A DNA stretch of 13,311 nt from Pseudomonadota bacterium. Its GTDB lineage: Bacteria; Pseudomonadota; Alphaproteobacteria; Rhizobiales; Beijerinckiaceae. Under the pieces are notes generated by a model. The model had not been told where the DNA came from, did not search any database, and saw nothing but the letters and a program-made list of their open reading frames with translations. The position numbers were made by a program, and so were the translations under genes. The stretch's first letter is position 1; each line of letters begins with the position of its first letter. Where the stretch lies: the NCBI GenBank assembly GCA_023450615.1, contig JAEXGT010000059.1, positions 1 to 13,311 on the forward strand, in the 5' to 3' direction. Positions 6,052-13,311 of the stretch are shown piece after piece.

Positions 6052-6990
6052 TTAAAGCGGCTTCAGGCCTGCTTCGATCTCGGCCCGGCGCGGCTCGAGG
6101 AAGGGCGGAAGCGCGAGGCGCTCGCCGAGCTTCTCCATAGGCTCGTCGGTGGCGAAGCCCGGGCCGTCGGTGGCGATCTCGAACAGGATGCCGTTCGGCT
6201 CGCGGAAATAGAGGCTGCGGAAATAATAGCGGTCCACCGGCCCGCTCGACGGCGCGCGCAGGGATTGCAGCCGCTCCCAGCATTCCTGATAGGTTTGCTC
6301 ATTGGGCGTGCGGAACGCCACGTGATGCACGCCGCCCGCGCCCTGTTGCGCGAAGGGCAGATCGGGCTCCACGGCCACATGCAGCTCCGCCGCTGGCCCG
6401 CCCTCACCCATCTCGAACACATGCACGGGCGTTTCGCCGATGCGGTATTCCTTCGCCGCGCGCATATCCATCGCTTCCGTCAGCACGCGCGCGGTGCGCT
6501 CAAGCTTCGGCACGCTGATGGTGATGGGGCCGAGGCCGCGGATCTGGTACTCCGCCGGAACGGGGCTGCGCTCCCAGGGATGAGCCTCGCCCTTGCCTCC
6601 GTCATCGACGAGGCTCAGGCGCTGGCCCTCGAAATCCTCGAAGTCGAGCACGAGGCGGCCATTGCGCTCGGTGATGCCTTGATGCGCGATGTCGAGGGAG
6701 GCGAAACGATCCTTCCACCAGCCGAGCGCCTTCTCGCCGTTCACGCGCAAGGCCGTCTGCGAGATGCTGTGCGTGCCGCGCCGCTCGCGGCCGACGGGCC
6801 AGTCGAAGAAGGTGATGTCCGTGCCGGGTGTCGCCTGCCCGTCCGCATAGAACAGGTGATAGGCGCTCACATCGTCCTGGTTCACGGTCTTCTTCACGAG
6901 ACGCATGCCGAGCGCCTGCGTGTAGAAATCATGGTTGCGGGGCGCATCCGCCGTGACGGCGGTGAGATGATGAATTCCGGTCAGTTGCAT
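6052..6990 (-). CDS. VOC-family ring-cleaving dioxygenase, MhqO-like
   Basis: A 312-residue cytosolic protein with two vicinal-oxygen-chelate (glyoxalase/extradiol dioxygenase) modules. The first starts with GIHHLTAVTADA (residues 5-16) and continues through FYTQALGMRLVKKTVNQDD; the second begins near 150 (IRGLGPITISV). Likely metal ligands are His8 (or His7), His222/His223 in GVHHVAFRTP, and Glu271 in ILFEIATDGPGF. This arrangement matches the putative ring-cleaving dioxygenases of the MhqO/YkcA type, linked in Bacillus to hydroquinone and quinone resistance. The true substrate here is unknown. GGAG lies 7 bases before the ATG. The gene is separated from the upstream amidohydrolase by about 315 bases with a palindromic repeat, so it probably has its own promoter. 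Confidence 0.88.
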   Translation of the reverse strand: MQLTGIHHLTAVTADAPRNHDFYTQALGMRLVKKTVNQDDVSAYHLFYADGQATPGTDITFFDWPVGRERRGTHSISQTALRVNGEKALGWWKDRFASLDIAHQGITERNGRLVLDFEDFEGQRLSLVDDGGKGEAHPWERSPVPAEYQIRGLGPITISVPKLERTARVLTEAMDMRAAKEYRIGETPVHVFEMGEGGPAAELHVAVEPDLPFAQQGAGGVHHVAFRTPNEQTYQECWERLQSLRAPSSGPVDRYYFRSLYFREPNGILFEIATDGPGFATDEPMEKLGERLALPPFLEPRRAEIEAGLKPL

Positions 6991-7305
6991 GGGAATGCTC
7001 CATGGATGTTGACCGGAAGATAGGCTTGCGGATGCGCAAGGGCGACCCCGCCCGACGCCAAGAAGAGTTTGCTTCGGCGCAAGGCTCGATCACCGATCAG
7101 CGCCCGGCCTGTTCCCGGCCATCCCGATTGCATTCCCTCCGTCCTCATCCTGAGGAGCAGCGCAGCTGCGTCTCGAAGGAGGGTGCAGAGCGCACTGGAG
7201 GCCTCCTTCGAGACGGTCGCTGATGCGACCTTCTCAGGATGAGGCTGGAGTGTGCAAAAGGCCGGGATCACCGGCACCCGTCCGATGACTCCGATCCTGA
7301 AAATC
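6991..7305. other. Intergenic region carrying a palindromic repeat
   Basis: About 315 bases between the dioxygenase start and the amidohydrolase stop. Frames that stay open here are short and match nothing. The region holds the repeat at 7143-7244 described separately. It must also hold the end of the amidohydrolase transcript and the promoter of the dioxygenase gene on the minus strand, but no convincing hexamer pair was found. Confidence 0.6.
7143..7244. repeat. Complex palindromic repeat (REP-like, branched hairpin)
   Basis: The outer arms CCTCATCCTGAG (7143-7154) and CTCAGGATGAGG (7233-7244) are exact complements. Inside, TCTCGAAGGAGG (7171-7182) pairs exactly with CCTCCTTCGAGA (7202-7213). 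Between the outer and inner stems each side carries its own small hairpin: GCAGC-GCA-GCTGC (7157-7169) and GGTCGC-TGAT-GCGACC (7215-7230). The result is a cruciform with two side branches. Intergenic elements with these terminal motifs are, as far as I recall, common in Bradyrhizobium, Methylobacterium and relatives. The function is unknown; it may act as a terminator or RNA stabiliser between the two minus-strand genes. Confidence 0.85.
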
Positions 7306-8754
7306 CTACGCCGCCTTTGAGCGCAGGTCGTCGGGCGTAACCTCCGGTGGGATCGGGCAGACATAAGCGCGCCCGCCGGTGCGCTCCTTCAGCTCGGCCT
7401 TCGCGCGGGCGACGAGATCGGGATTGCGCAGGCAATCGGCCGCCGTTGCCGCCATGGCCTTGGCCGCCAGCACCATGCCTTTGTGCGCGGCGGGCAGGTT
7501 GCCTTGGGTGACGAGCTGCCAGGTGTGGAACGGCGTGCCGATGGCAAAGCAGGCCGCGTGGCACTGCACCGTCGGCACGATCCAGCTCACATCTCCCACA
7601 TCGGTGGAGCCCATCATCACCTCTTCGCGCGCGGGCAGGGCAAGCACGCCGTCATGCAGCGCGTGGCTTTTCAGCGAAGGATCGTAGGGCTTCACGCTCG
7701 CCACGATGTCCTCCGGCGTGATCGCATCCTTTTGGATCCTTTCGGCGAAGGCGTGATCCTGCGCATCGAAACCCGGAGGCCCGAGGCGCTTCATGTTCTC
7801 GAACATCGCCTCCTGCAAGGCGCGGTTGAGGACCACGTTGGAGGTCGCATCCGTGACCTGCACCTTGACGGAGGTTTCCGTCATCAAGGCCGCGCCTTCC
7901 GCGATCTTCTTCACGCGCTCGAACAGACGCTCCGCATCCGGCAGATGGGGCGAGCGCACGAGATAGAGCGATTCCGCAAAACCCTGCACCACGTTCGGCG
8001 CGTCGCCGCCGGAATTGGTGATGGCGTAATGCACGCGCGCGTCGGACGGCATGTGCTCGCGCAGATAATTCACGCCCACATTCATCAGCTCCACCGCGTC
8101 GAGCGCGCTGCGTCCGAGCTCCGGCGAAGCGGCGGCGTGCGAGGGGCGGCCCGTGAAGCGGAAGAAAGCCTGGATGCAGGCGAGCGAGGACATGGACTGC
8201 ACCTCGTTCACCACGCTCGGATGCCAGCAGAAGGCGGCGTCGAGATCGTCGAACAAGCCTTCGCGCGCCATGAAGGTCTTGCCGGACCCGCTCTCCTCCG
8301 CGGGGCAGCCGTAATAGCGCACGGTGCCCGCAATCCCTTCAGCCTCAAGCGCATCCTTCAGCGCCACGGCGGCAAGCGCGGAGCCCGCGCCCAGAAGATT
8401 GTGCCCGCAGCCATGGCCCGGCGTGCCCTTCTGCGTCGGCTTGTGCTCGGTCACGCCCGAAGCTTGCGCGAGATCCGGCAGCGCATCGAACTCGCCGAGA
8501 ATGCCGACGATGGGACCGCCGGAGCCGTATTCCGCGACGAACGCAGTGGCCATGCCGCCCGCATTCTTGGTGATGCGAAACCCCTCGCGCTCCAGCATCG
8601 CAATCTGCTCCGCCACCGAGCGATGCTCCTCGAACGCCAATTCCGGCATTGCCCAGATGCGGTCGCTCAAAGCGGTGTAATCGGCGGCCTTCGCGTCAAC
8701 GCGGCGGGCAATTTCATTGAGGCTGAGGGGGTCGTTTTGCATATGACTCTTCAT
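7306..8754 (-). CDS. M20-family amidohydrolase, AbgB-like
   Basis: A 482-residue cytosolic metallo-amidohydrolase of peptidase family M20. It is closest in layout to AbgB, the B subunit of p-aminobenzoyl-glutamate hydrolase, and related aminoacylases. Counting from ATG 8754, the motifs are GILGEFDALP at 84-93, HGCGHNLLG at 114-122 (Cys116 and His118 as metal-ligand candidates), PAEESGSGK at 151-159 with the Glu153/Glu154 catalytic pair, and WHPS at 177-180. A dimerisation domain follows from about 195 (FFRFTGRPSHAAASP). Length fits the family. No abgA or abgT partner is present, so the substrate is open. Possible starts are TTG 8763, ATG 8754 (TTGGA upstream) and ATG 8742 (GAAGAG 4 bases upstream); 8754 is a compromise and 8742 is equally plausible. 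The upstream hypothetical gene ends about 40 bases before, so they may be co-transcribed. Confidence 0.88.
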   Translation of the reverse strand: MKSHMQNDPLSLNEIARRVDAKAADYTALSDRIWAMPELAFEEHRSVAEQIAMLEREGFRITKNAGGMATAFVAEYGSGGPIVGILGEFDALPDLAQASGVTEHKPTQKGTPGHGCGHNLLGAGSALAAVALKDALEAEGIAGTVRYYGCPAEESGSGKTFMAREGLFDDLDAAFCWHPSVVNEVQSMSSLACIQAFFRFTGRPSHAAASPELGRSALDAVELMNVGVNYLREHMPSDARVHYAITNSGGDAPNVVQGFAESLYLVRSPHLPDAERLFERVKKIAEGAALMTETSVKVQVTDATSNVVLNRALQEAMFENMKRLGPPGFDAQDHAFAERIQKDAITPEDIVASVKPYDPSLKSHALHDGVLALPAREEVMMGSTDVGDVSWIVPTVQCHAACFAIGTPFHTWQLVTQGNLPAAHKGMVLAAKAMAATAADCLRNPDLVARAKAELKERTGGRAYVCPIPPEVTPDDLRSKAA

Positions 8755-8795
8755 TCGATCCAAGGCTAAGGCGGAAGTTTGATAAGAGCAGTGGT

Positions 8796-9293
8796 TTAAG
8801 TTGCAGCTAAATGTCTGCCTTGAGCATTACTCTCACTTACATAACGCTCAATAGCAGCATCTAAAATTGCGTTTGACCGCAAGAACGCAACCATTCCGGC
8901 AGACCTCAAGCCATCGAGCTCTCCAAGAGAGCGATTGAGATAGCGCTTTAATTCTTCCGAGAGGTCATTGGAATTAGCAATTTCTTGTATGTACTCTGAC
9001 CCACCAAGGAAGGTGAGATCATTTCTTATAGGCAAATTATAGTGATAAAATTGAGCTACGATTTGGCTGATCGCTCGCCTTTTAGACATATAGTACGCTG
9101 GTGTAGAAACGATAACCTTCAACAACACATTTGCGCACCGAAATACATATAGGGCTATAAGACCAAAGAAGCCCCACAAGAACGCATTATCTGGAACGGC
9201 GACCATCACTATAGCCACCATTACTATATATTCGAGTAAGAGCTGTAGAAGCAGATGAAGAAAGCTATCGCGCCAGAATTTTTTCGACAGCAT
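8796..9293 (-). CDS. Hypothetical membrane protein with two N-terminal TM helices, AT-rich
   Basis: A 165-residue protein not matching any family I recognise. Two hydrophobic segments, about 12-33 (LHLLLQLLLEYIVMVAIVMVAV) and about 37-62, are joined by a short PDN turn. A tail of about 100 residues follows, with basic KRR at 71-73, YHYNLPIRND at 83-92 and an acidic/helical part SNDLSEELKRYLNRSLGELDG. A helical hairpin in the membrane with a cytosolic domain is the simplest reading. Base composition is far lower in GC than its neighbours: the row 9121-9180 has 26 G/C in 60. It also uses codons such as ATA, TTA and AGA that are rare elsewhere in the window. AAGGA lies 9 bases before the ATG. 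The odd composition suggests recent acquisition, without a visible mobile element. Its job is unknown. Confidence 0.72.
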   Translation of the reverse strand: MLSKKFWRDSFLHLLLQLLLEYIVMVAIVMVAVPDNAFLWGFFGLIALYVFRCANVLLKVIVSTPAYYMSKRRAISQIVAQFYHYNLPIRNDLTFLGGSEYIQEIANSNDLSEELKRYLNRSLGELDGLRSAGMVAFLRSNAILDAAIERYVSESNAQGRHLAAT

Positions 9294-9407
9294 AAAAATG
9301 CATCCTTCCGATGAGGGTTACATCGTTAAGTATGCACGCAAGGGTATATGATCCCAAGAGGGCTTAGGGATCTTTAATTACAGTAAGCTCACTTATAGGA
9401 TGTAACT

Positions 9408-10958
9408 TCACCCCGCCGCGAACAAATCCCCGCTAGCCACTGCCGTCACCGGCTCCTCGAACGCGTTCGGGTCGCCCGGTCCCGTTTCCCAGCCCAAATC
9501 GGGCAGCGCGATGATGCGCAGGCCGCGCGGGTCGTTGCGGGTGACGACGATGTTGCGGGTTTCCATATAGGCGATGAGGCGGCGCGCGCGGCCGGGGGAA
9601 CGGCTGCCGCAGGCGCGGGCGATTTCGCCGTCGGGCGGGCAGGGAGAGTTTTCCATCGCGGCGCGGGCCAGAAGCAGATAGACGCCCTGAATGTCCTCTT
9701 CGAGATCGTTGGCGAAGGCCACCGCGCGGTCCCATTCGGTGCCCTCGGCGGTGGCCATGTCGACGCCCGCGCGCGCCACCGCGAGACGGCGGCGGAAGGC
9801 GTTGAGGTTCAACGGCTCGCCCGACACGCGGCGGATGCGGCAGCGCACGAGAAAATCCTGATACAGAACGGCCACCGAGCGGAAGGCGGCTTCGGGATCG
9901 TCGAGAATCTCGCGCAGGATTCCGTCGATGGCGGCTTCGCGCTCGGCCTTGGTTTCCTCCGTCGCCTCAGGCTGGGCCTCGGGCGTCGCGGCGGCGCGAG
10001 TGCGGGCGAGCTGCGCGAGAAGATCGTTGGTCGAGGGCGCGGGCGGCGGAGGCGGCGCGCGGCGCGGCATGACGGGGCGCGCCGCGATTTCCTCTTCGCT
10101 GGCGTTGAAGATGAGATCGCGCGCGTCTTCCTTCTGTTGCTCGGGCAGCGGCATGAGCTTGAAGGAGCCGGACCGGGCGGCGGTTTCCACCTCACCGATG
10201 CGGATGGGCAGCGGACGGCGCGAGAGCGCGGGGCCGAGCGCCACGAAATGACCGCGCTCGAGATCGCGGAACATCTCCGCCTGCCGGCGCTCCATGCCGA
10301 GCAGGTCGGCGGCGCGTGCCATGTCGATGTCGAGGAAGGTGCGGCCCATAAGGAAGTTGGAGGCTTCCGCCGCCACGTTCTTGGCGAGCTTCGCGAGGCG
10401 CTGGGTTGCGATGATGCCCGCCAATCCGCGCTTACGTCCGCGGCACATGAGGTTCGTCATCGCGCCGAGCGACACCTTGCGCGCCTCGTCCGACACTTCG
10501 CCCGCTGCGGCGGGCGCGAAGAGCTGCGCCTCGTCCACCACCACGAGCATGGGATACCAGAAATCGCGGTCCGCATCGAAAAGGCCGCCGAGGAAGGCGG
10601 CGGCGCAGCGCATCTGCTGCTCCGCGTCGAGACCTTCCAGCGAGAGCACCACGGAAACCCGGTGCTGGCGCACGCGCGCGGCGATGCGCTGGATGTCGCC
10701 CTCGCTCCGGGAGGCGTCCACCACCACATGGCCGAACTTGTCGGCGAGCGTGACGAAATCGCCCTCGGGGTCGATGACGGCCTGCTGCACGAGGTTGGCG
10801 CTCTGCTCGAGAAGGCGGCGCAGGAGGTGCGACTTGCCGGAGCCGGAATTGCCCTGGACGAGCAGACGCGTCGCCAGAAGCTCTTCCAGATCGAGCTGAG
10901 CCCTCTGTCCTCCGCCGGGGGCGGAGGATGTCACTCCCATGTCGATGCCGACCTTCAT
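9408..10958 (-). CDS. HerA-like (DUF87) ATPase with C-terminal winged-helix region
   Basis: A 516-residue cytosolic P-loop ATPase of the HerA/FtsK superfamily, whose members pump or translocate DNA as hexamers. Walker A is GNSGSGKS at 36-43, IDPEGDF at 62-68 is the conserved strand-2 motif of DUF87 proteins, Walker B is LVVVDEAQLF at 138-147, and IIATQR at 182-187 is the sensor. The ATPase core ends near 290. A proline-rich linker (about 299-309) and a charged linker lead to a helical C-terminal region. There, about 433-476 (DGEIARACGSRSPGRARRLIAYMETRNIVV with a basic wing) looks like a winged helix for DNA binding. The short N-terminus lacks the HAS barrel of classical HerA, and no nurA nuclease lies next to it. 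GGAGG is 3 bases before the ATG. The exact role, repair or other DNA handling, is unknown. Confidence 0.85.
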   Translation of the reverse strand: MKVGIDMGVTSSAPGGGQRAQLDLEELLATRLLVQGNSGSGKSHLLRRLLEQSANLVQQAVIDPEGDFVTLADKFGHVVVDASRSEGDIQRIAARVRQHRVSVVLSLEGLDAEQQMRCAAAFLGGLFDADRDFWYPMLVVVDEAQLFAPAAAGEVSDEARKVSLGAMTNLMCRGRKRGLAGIIATQRLAKLAKNVAAEASNFLMGRTFLDIDMARAADLLGMERRQAEMFRDLERGHFVALGPALSRRPLPIRIGEVETAARSGSFKLMPLPEQQKEDARDLIFNASEEEIAARPVMPRRAPPPPPAPSTNDLLAQLARTRAAATPEAQPEATEETKAEREAAIDGILREILDDPEAAFRSVAVLYQDFLVRCRIRRVSGEPLNLNAFRRRLAVARAGVDMATAEGTEWDRAVAFANDLEEDIQGVYLLLARAAMENSPCPPDGEIARACGSRSPGRARRLIAYMETRNIVVTRNDPRGLRIIALPDLGWETGPGDPNAFEEPVTAVASGDLFAAG

Positions 10959-11141
10959 CAGCCTCCCTCTTCGAGGTTCGAAATCCGCCCCGGTCCTAAC
11001 ACGGCAAAGCTCCGGAAAGTGCCGGAGAGGACGAATTCCTCCACAGGCTAACCCCGCTATCCCCAGGCATGACGCCGCAGAGGGCAGGAAACCGATGGGC
11101 GGGAGCAGGGATTACCGAGAGAAATCCTTTCAGGAGAAGCC

Positions 11142-11402
11142 ATGCCCCTCCCCGTCCAGCGAATCGCCCATGAGGCCTTGACCGAGACCTTGACCGAGGC
11201 TTTGACCGAACCCCGGATCGTCCGGGCACGGGCCCAGGGGGAATCGGGAGCGGCATCGGGAAGCATCAGCGAGCCCCGGCCCCTGCCGCCCGGCTCGGAG
11301 CGGGTGGAAGGGGCGTTCGGGGTTTTCGGCATGATGATCACGGGGCTGATCATCCTGTTCGCCGTGGTGATCCTGGTGATGCGCGCCCGCAGCAGGCGCT
11401 GA
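11142..11402 (+). CDS. Small single-pass membrane protein with a 12-bp tandem repeat
   Basis: An 86-residue ORF with a good ribosome binding site (AGGAG 5 bases before the ATG). The N-terminal half is soluble and charged and contains an LTE-TLTE-ALTE repeat at residues 13-23. A low-complexity Gly/Ser/Pro stretch follows, then one strong membrane helix at about 59-80 (FGVFGMMITGLIILFAVVILVM) and a basic end RARSRR. The basic tail suggests the C-terminus stays in the cytosol with the N-terminus outside, although no signal peptide is present. The family was not recognised. Its TGA directly abuts the stop of the convergent transporter gene with no base between. Reality is supported by the ribosome site and the well-formed helix; function is unknown. 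Confidence 0.65.
   Translation: MPLPVQRIAHEALTETLTEALTEPRIVRARAQGESGAASGSISEPRPLPPGSERVEGAFGVFGMMITGLIILFAVVILVMRARSRR
11176..11211 (+). repeat. Three tandem copies of a 12-bp unit
   Basis: CCTTGACCGAGA, CCTTGACCGAGG and CTTTGACCGAAC follow one another in frame within the small membrane-protein gene. The first two copies differ only at the last base and the third carries changes at three positions. The array encodes the repeated L-T-E units. It is likely a small slippage-derived expansion. Confidence 0.8.
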
Positions 11403-12890
11403 TCAATCGGCGATCACGGCCTCTGCGGCCTTCACCGCGCTGCCGCGCAGGGGCAGCTCCTTCATGGCGATGAGAAAGACGAGCGCCAGGCCGAACCCGA
11501 CGCCGGCGGCGACGAACACATACGAGAACACATCGCGCAGGTCGACGCCGCTTTGCGCCGCCGTATGGGCCAGCGTCTCGAAGCTCGCCGCGCCGGACAA
11601 TCCGACTCCGCTGAGCACGATGGCGCCGAACACGGCGACGATGAGCGCGCCGCCGAGGGAGCGGAAGAAATTGGCCGTGCCCGTCGCAGCGCCGAGATCA
11701 TGCATGGAAACCGCGTTCTGGATCGCCACCGTGGACACCGGCAGCAGCGTGCCGAGCCCGATGCTGATGATCGCAAGCAGCACCTCGATCATCGTGATGG
11801 ACATGGTATGCGCGAAGGCCGCCAGCGCGCCGGTCGCCGCCATGGCCACGAACAGGCCGCCCATCGGCAGGCGCTTGTAGTGCTTCGCCTTGGTCATGCT
11901 GCGCCCCGATATGGTTGCGCCGCAGACGGTGCCCGCCATGAGCGGAATGAGCGCGAGGCCGGAGAGCGAGGCCGACAGCCCGCGCACGGCCTCGAAATAA
12001 ACCGGGAGGTAGATGGTCAGGCCGATATAGGTGCCCATGCCGAAACAGGCCGAGAGCACGCCCATGCGCACGACGGGATTGTGCAGCACGCCCGGCGGAA
12101 TGAGAGGCTCCGGCGCGAGGCGCATGCGGATGGCGAACAGAACCCACAGAACCAGCGAGCCCACGACGAGGCCGAGGATCGGCGGCGAAGCCCACGGGAA
12201 GCGCAATCCGCCCCAGCTCAAGGCCAGCAGCAGCGATACGGTCGCCGCGACCATCAGCAGCGCGCCGAGAAGATCGAGCCTGTGCCGCCTGTCATGGCGC
12301 GGAAGCTTTTTCAGCGTATGGAACGTGATGAACAGCGCAATGAGGCCGAGCGGCAGGTTGATCCAGAAGATCACCGACCAATGCAGATGCTCCGCGAAGA
12401 AGCCACCGAGCACCGGGCCGAGAAGGCTCGACGACATGAACACGCTGGCGAAATAAACCTGATACTTTCCGCGTTCCTTCGGCGGCACGAGATCGGCCAC
12501 GATGGTCTGGGCCAGGGCGATCAGGCCGCCGCCGCCGATGCCTTGCAGCCCGCGCGCCAGAATGAGGACGAACATGCTGGGCGCAAGCGCACAGGCGATG
12601 GAGCCGATGATGAAGACCACGATGCCGATGAGCATGGTGATGCGCCGGCCATGGCTGTCGCTGAACTTGCCGTAAAGCGGCGTGACCGCCGTGGAAGTGA
12701 GGAGATAGACCGTCACCACCCAGGGCAGATGCTCCAGGTCGCCGAACTCGCGCCCGATGGTGGGCAAAGCCGTGGCGATGATGGTCTGGTCGAGCGCCGC
12801 CAGGAACATGGCCAGCATGATTCCGATGATGATCGTGCGGATCTCGGCATGGCTGAGAGCGGCAGGGGCGGAAGGTGTTGGCTGATCCAT
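11403..12890 (-). CDS. DHA2-family MFS multidrug efflux transporter (EmrB/QacA type)
   Basis: A 495-residue inner-membrane drug:proton antiporter of the 14-helix DHA2 family, of typical length. The first helix is at about 19-40 and carries LDQTIIATALPTI (33-45), the D1 motif with Asp34. Motif A is GKFSDSHGRR at 74-83, motif B LARGLQGIGGGG at 111-122 with Arg113, and motif C GPVLGGFF at 158-165, which marks an exporter. WINLPLGLIALFI (176-188) is also typical of DHA2 proteins. Further helices run to the C-terminus. No emrA-type membrane-fusion gene and no TetR/MarR regulator lie beside it in the window, so it may act as a single inner-membrane pump; the substrate is unknown. The ATG at 12890 has only a weak AAAG-type ribosome site. 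No terminator separates it from the abutting convergent small ORF. Confidence 0.92.
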   Translation of the reverse strand: MDQPTPSAPAALSHAEIRTIIIGIMLAMFLAALDQTIIATALPTIGREFGDLEHLPWVVTVYLLTSTAVTPLYGKFSDSHGRRITMLIGIVVFIIGSIACALAPSMFVLILARGLQGIGGGGLIALAQTIVADLVPPKERGKYQVYFASVFMSSSLLGPVLGGFFAEHLHWSVIFWINLPLGLIALFITFHTLKKLPRHDRRHRLDLLGALLMVAATVSLLLALSWGGLRFPWASPPILGLVVGSLVLWVLFAIRMRLAPEPLIPPGVLHNPVVRMGVLSACFGMGTYIGLTIYLPVYFEAVRGLSASLSGLALIPLMAGTVCGATISGRSMTKAKHYKRLPMGGLFVAMAATGALAAFAHTMSITMIEVLLAIISIGLGTLLPVSTVAIQNAVSMHDLGAATGTANFFRSLGGALIVAVFGAIVLSGVGLSGAASFETLAHTAAQSGVDLRDVFSYVFVAAGVGFGLALVFLIAMKELPLRGSAVKAAEAVIAD

Positions 12891-13159
12891 CGGTATCTTT
12901 CGCTTTCACGCCCTCTTTTAATGAAAGAAGGCCGCCTTGTCCCCCCGCAGCCATGCCGAGCGAGCATGCATCGGTTCGTGAGAGAAATCCTAACGCATAG
13001 GTATCCGGTTGTTTCCGACGCCGGGCGGAGACCGGCGGAGCGGCGGCTGGGATCATTGGGTGAAGAAGCCAAGCCCTGTCCGAAACGTCGTTGCTTTTTA
13101 GCCTTGTCCAGCAGGCGAAAGGGACACTAGGTTTCCGGCCAGCAACGAAGGAACCTTAC
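12891..13159. other. Divergent intergenic region between the transporter and the secreted protein
   Basis: About 270 bases that must carry the promoters of both flanking genes. A TTGTCC hexamer at about 13105 is followed after 17 bases by CTAGGT. This is a possible but weak promoter for the plus-strand gene. No clear operator palindrome, terminator or small-RNA structure was seen. Confidence 0.45.
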
Positions 13160-13311
13160 ATGCGCACTTGTCTCGCCATCGTCGCCCTGCTCGCCCTGAC
13201 CGGGCCGGCTGCCGCATCCGAGGTCGAGCAATTCCTCAAGACCTGCGCCCTTCAGCAGGATCGGGCCGAGTGCGAGAACGACGCCAGGCAATTCACCAAG
13301 TGGTACATGGC
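13160..13311 (+). CDS. Start of a small secreted, cysteine-containing protein (partial)
   Basis: The first 50 codons are present; the gene runs off the right edge. ATG 13160 is preceded by GAAGGA with suitable spacing. Residues 1-20 (MRTCLAIVALLALTGPAAAS) are a Sec signal peptide with cleavage near AAA-S. The mature start EVEQFLKTCALQQDRAECEN holds two cysteines 9 residues apart, which could form a disulfide in the periplasm. The spacing of F-L-x-x-C, a second C and then an aromatic W-Y faintly recalls Rap1a/Tai-type small periplasmic proteins. The piece is too short to assign a family. Confidence 0.7.
   Translation, partial: MRTCLAIVALLALTGPAAASEVEQFLKTCALQQDRAECENDARQFTKWYM

Noticed and set aside
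7023..7305. Short open frames through the palindromic repeat region
   Set aside because: They arise from the repeat itself, lack ribosome sites and match no family.
7483..8769. A 428-codon open frame on the plus strand opposite the amidohydrolase
   Set aside because: It has low-complexity Arg/His-rich content and no domain, while the other strand has clear M20 motifs.
8796..10958. A complete anti-phage system made of the HerA-like ATPase and the AT-rich membrane protein
   Set aside because: The genes are 114 bases apart, differ strongly in composition, and no nuclease, SIR2 or other known partner is present; the evidence is too thin to call a system.
11553..13130. A 525-codon open frame on the plus strand opposite the drug transporter
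   Set aside because: It is extremely rich in Arg, His, Asp, Glu and Gln, which is the complement signature of a hydrophobic membrane protein gene.

Overview
The window is GC-rich DNA with the gene content of an alphaproteobacterium, most likely of the order Hyphomicrobiales (Rhizobiales). Pointers are a PruR/DcpA pair of the type known from Agrobacterium, a MipA/OmpV porin-like protein, and an interspersed palindrome with CCTCATCCTGAG / CTCAGGATGAGG ends that I recall from genomes of this order. The genus cannot be fixed from the sequence. No rRNA, tRNA, CRISPR array, transposase or integrase was seen.

Layout, left to right. The 3' end of a TauE/SafE-type permease (+) meets a small proline-rich ORF (-). 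Next is a MipA/OmpV outer-membrane gene (+) that ends in a strong terminator. On the minus strand follows a three-gene block, read from right to left: a secreted pterin-binding PruR-like protein, a membrane-bound PAS-GGDEF-EAL protein (DcpA-like), and a QueD/6-pyruvoyl-tetrahydropterin-synthase homologue. An AT-rich divergent region separates pruR from a TylF-like methyltransferase (+). Further right on the minus strand lie a VOC-family ring-cleaving dioxygenase, an AbgB-like M20 amidohydrolase, an AT-rich two-TM protein of unknown function, and a HerA-like ATPase. The window closes with a small one-TM protein (+) that abuts a 14-TM drug transporter (-), and the first 50 codons of a secreted protein (+).

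The most interesting unit is the minus-strand block 4808-1417. In Agrobacterium tumefaciens, the periplasmic pterin-binding protein PruR controls whether the dual enzyme DcpA makes or degrades cyclic di-GMP. Here the pair is followed 40 bases later by a pterin-synthase homologue. This suggests that pterin production or handling and pterin sensing are encoded in one operon. The synthase homologue lacks the usual catalytic cysteine before its HGH zinc motif, so it may have a different reaction or a non-enzymatic role. Both catalytic centres of the DcpA-like protein look intact.

The other genes look like ordinary chromosomal metabolism, transport and DNA-handling genes. The exception is the AT-rich membrane protein at 8796-9293, which has the composition of a recent acquisition.
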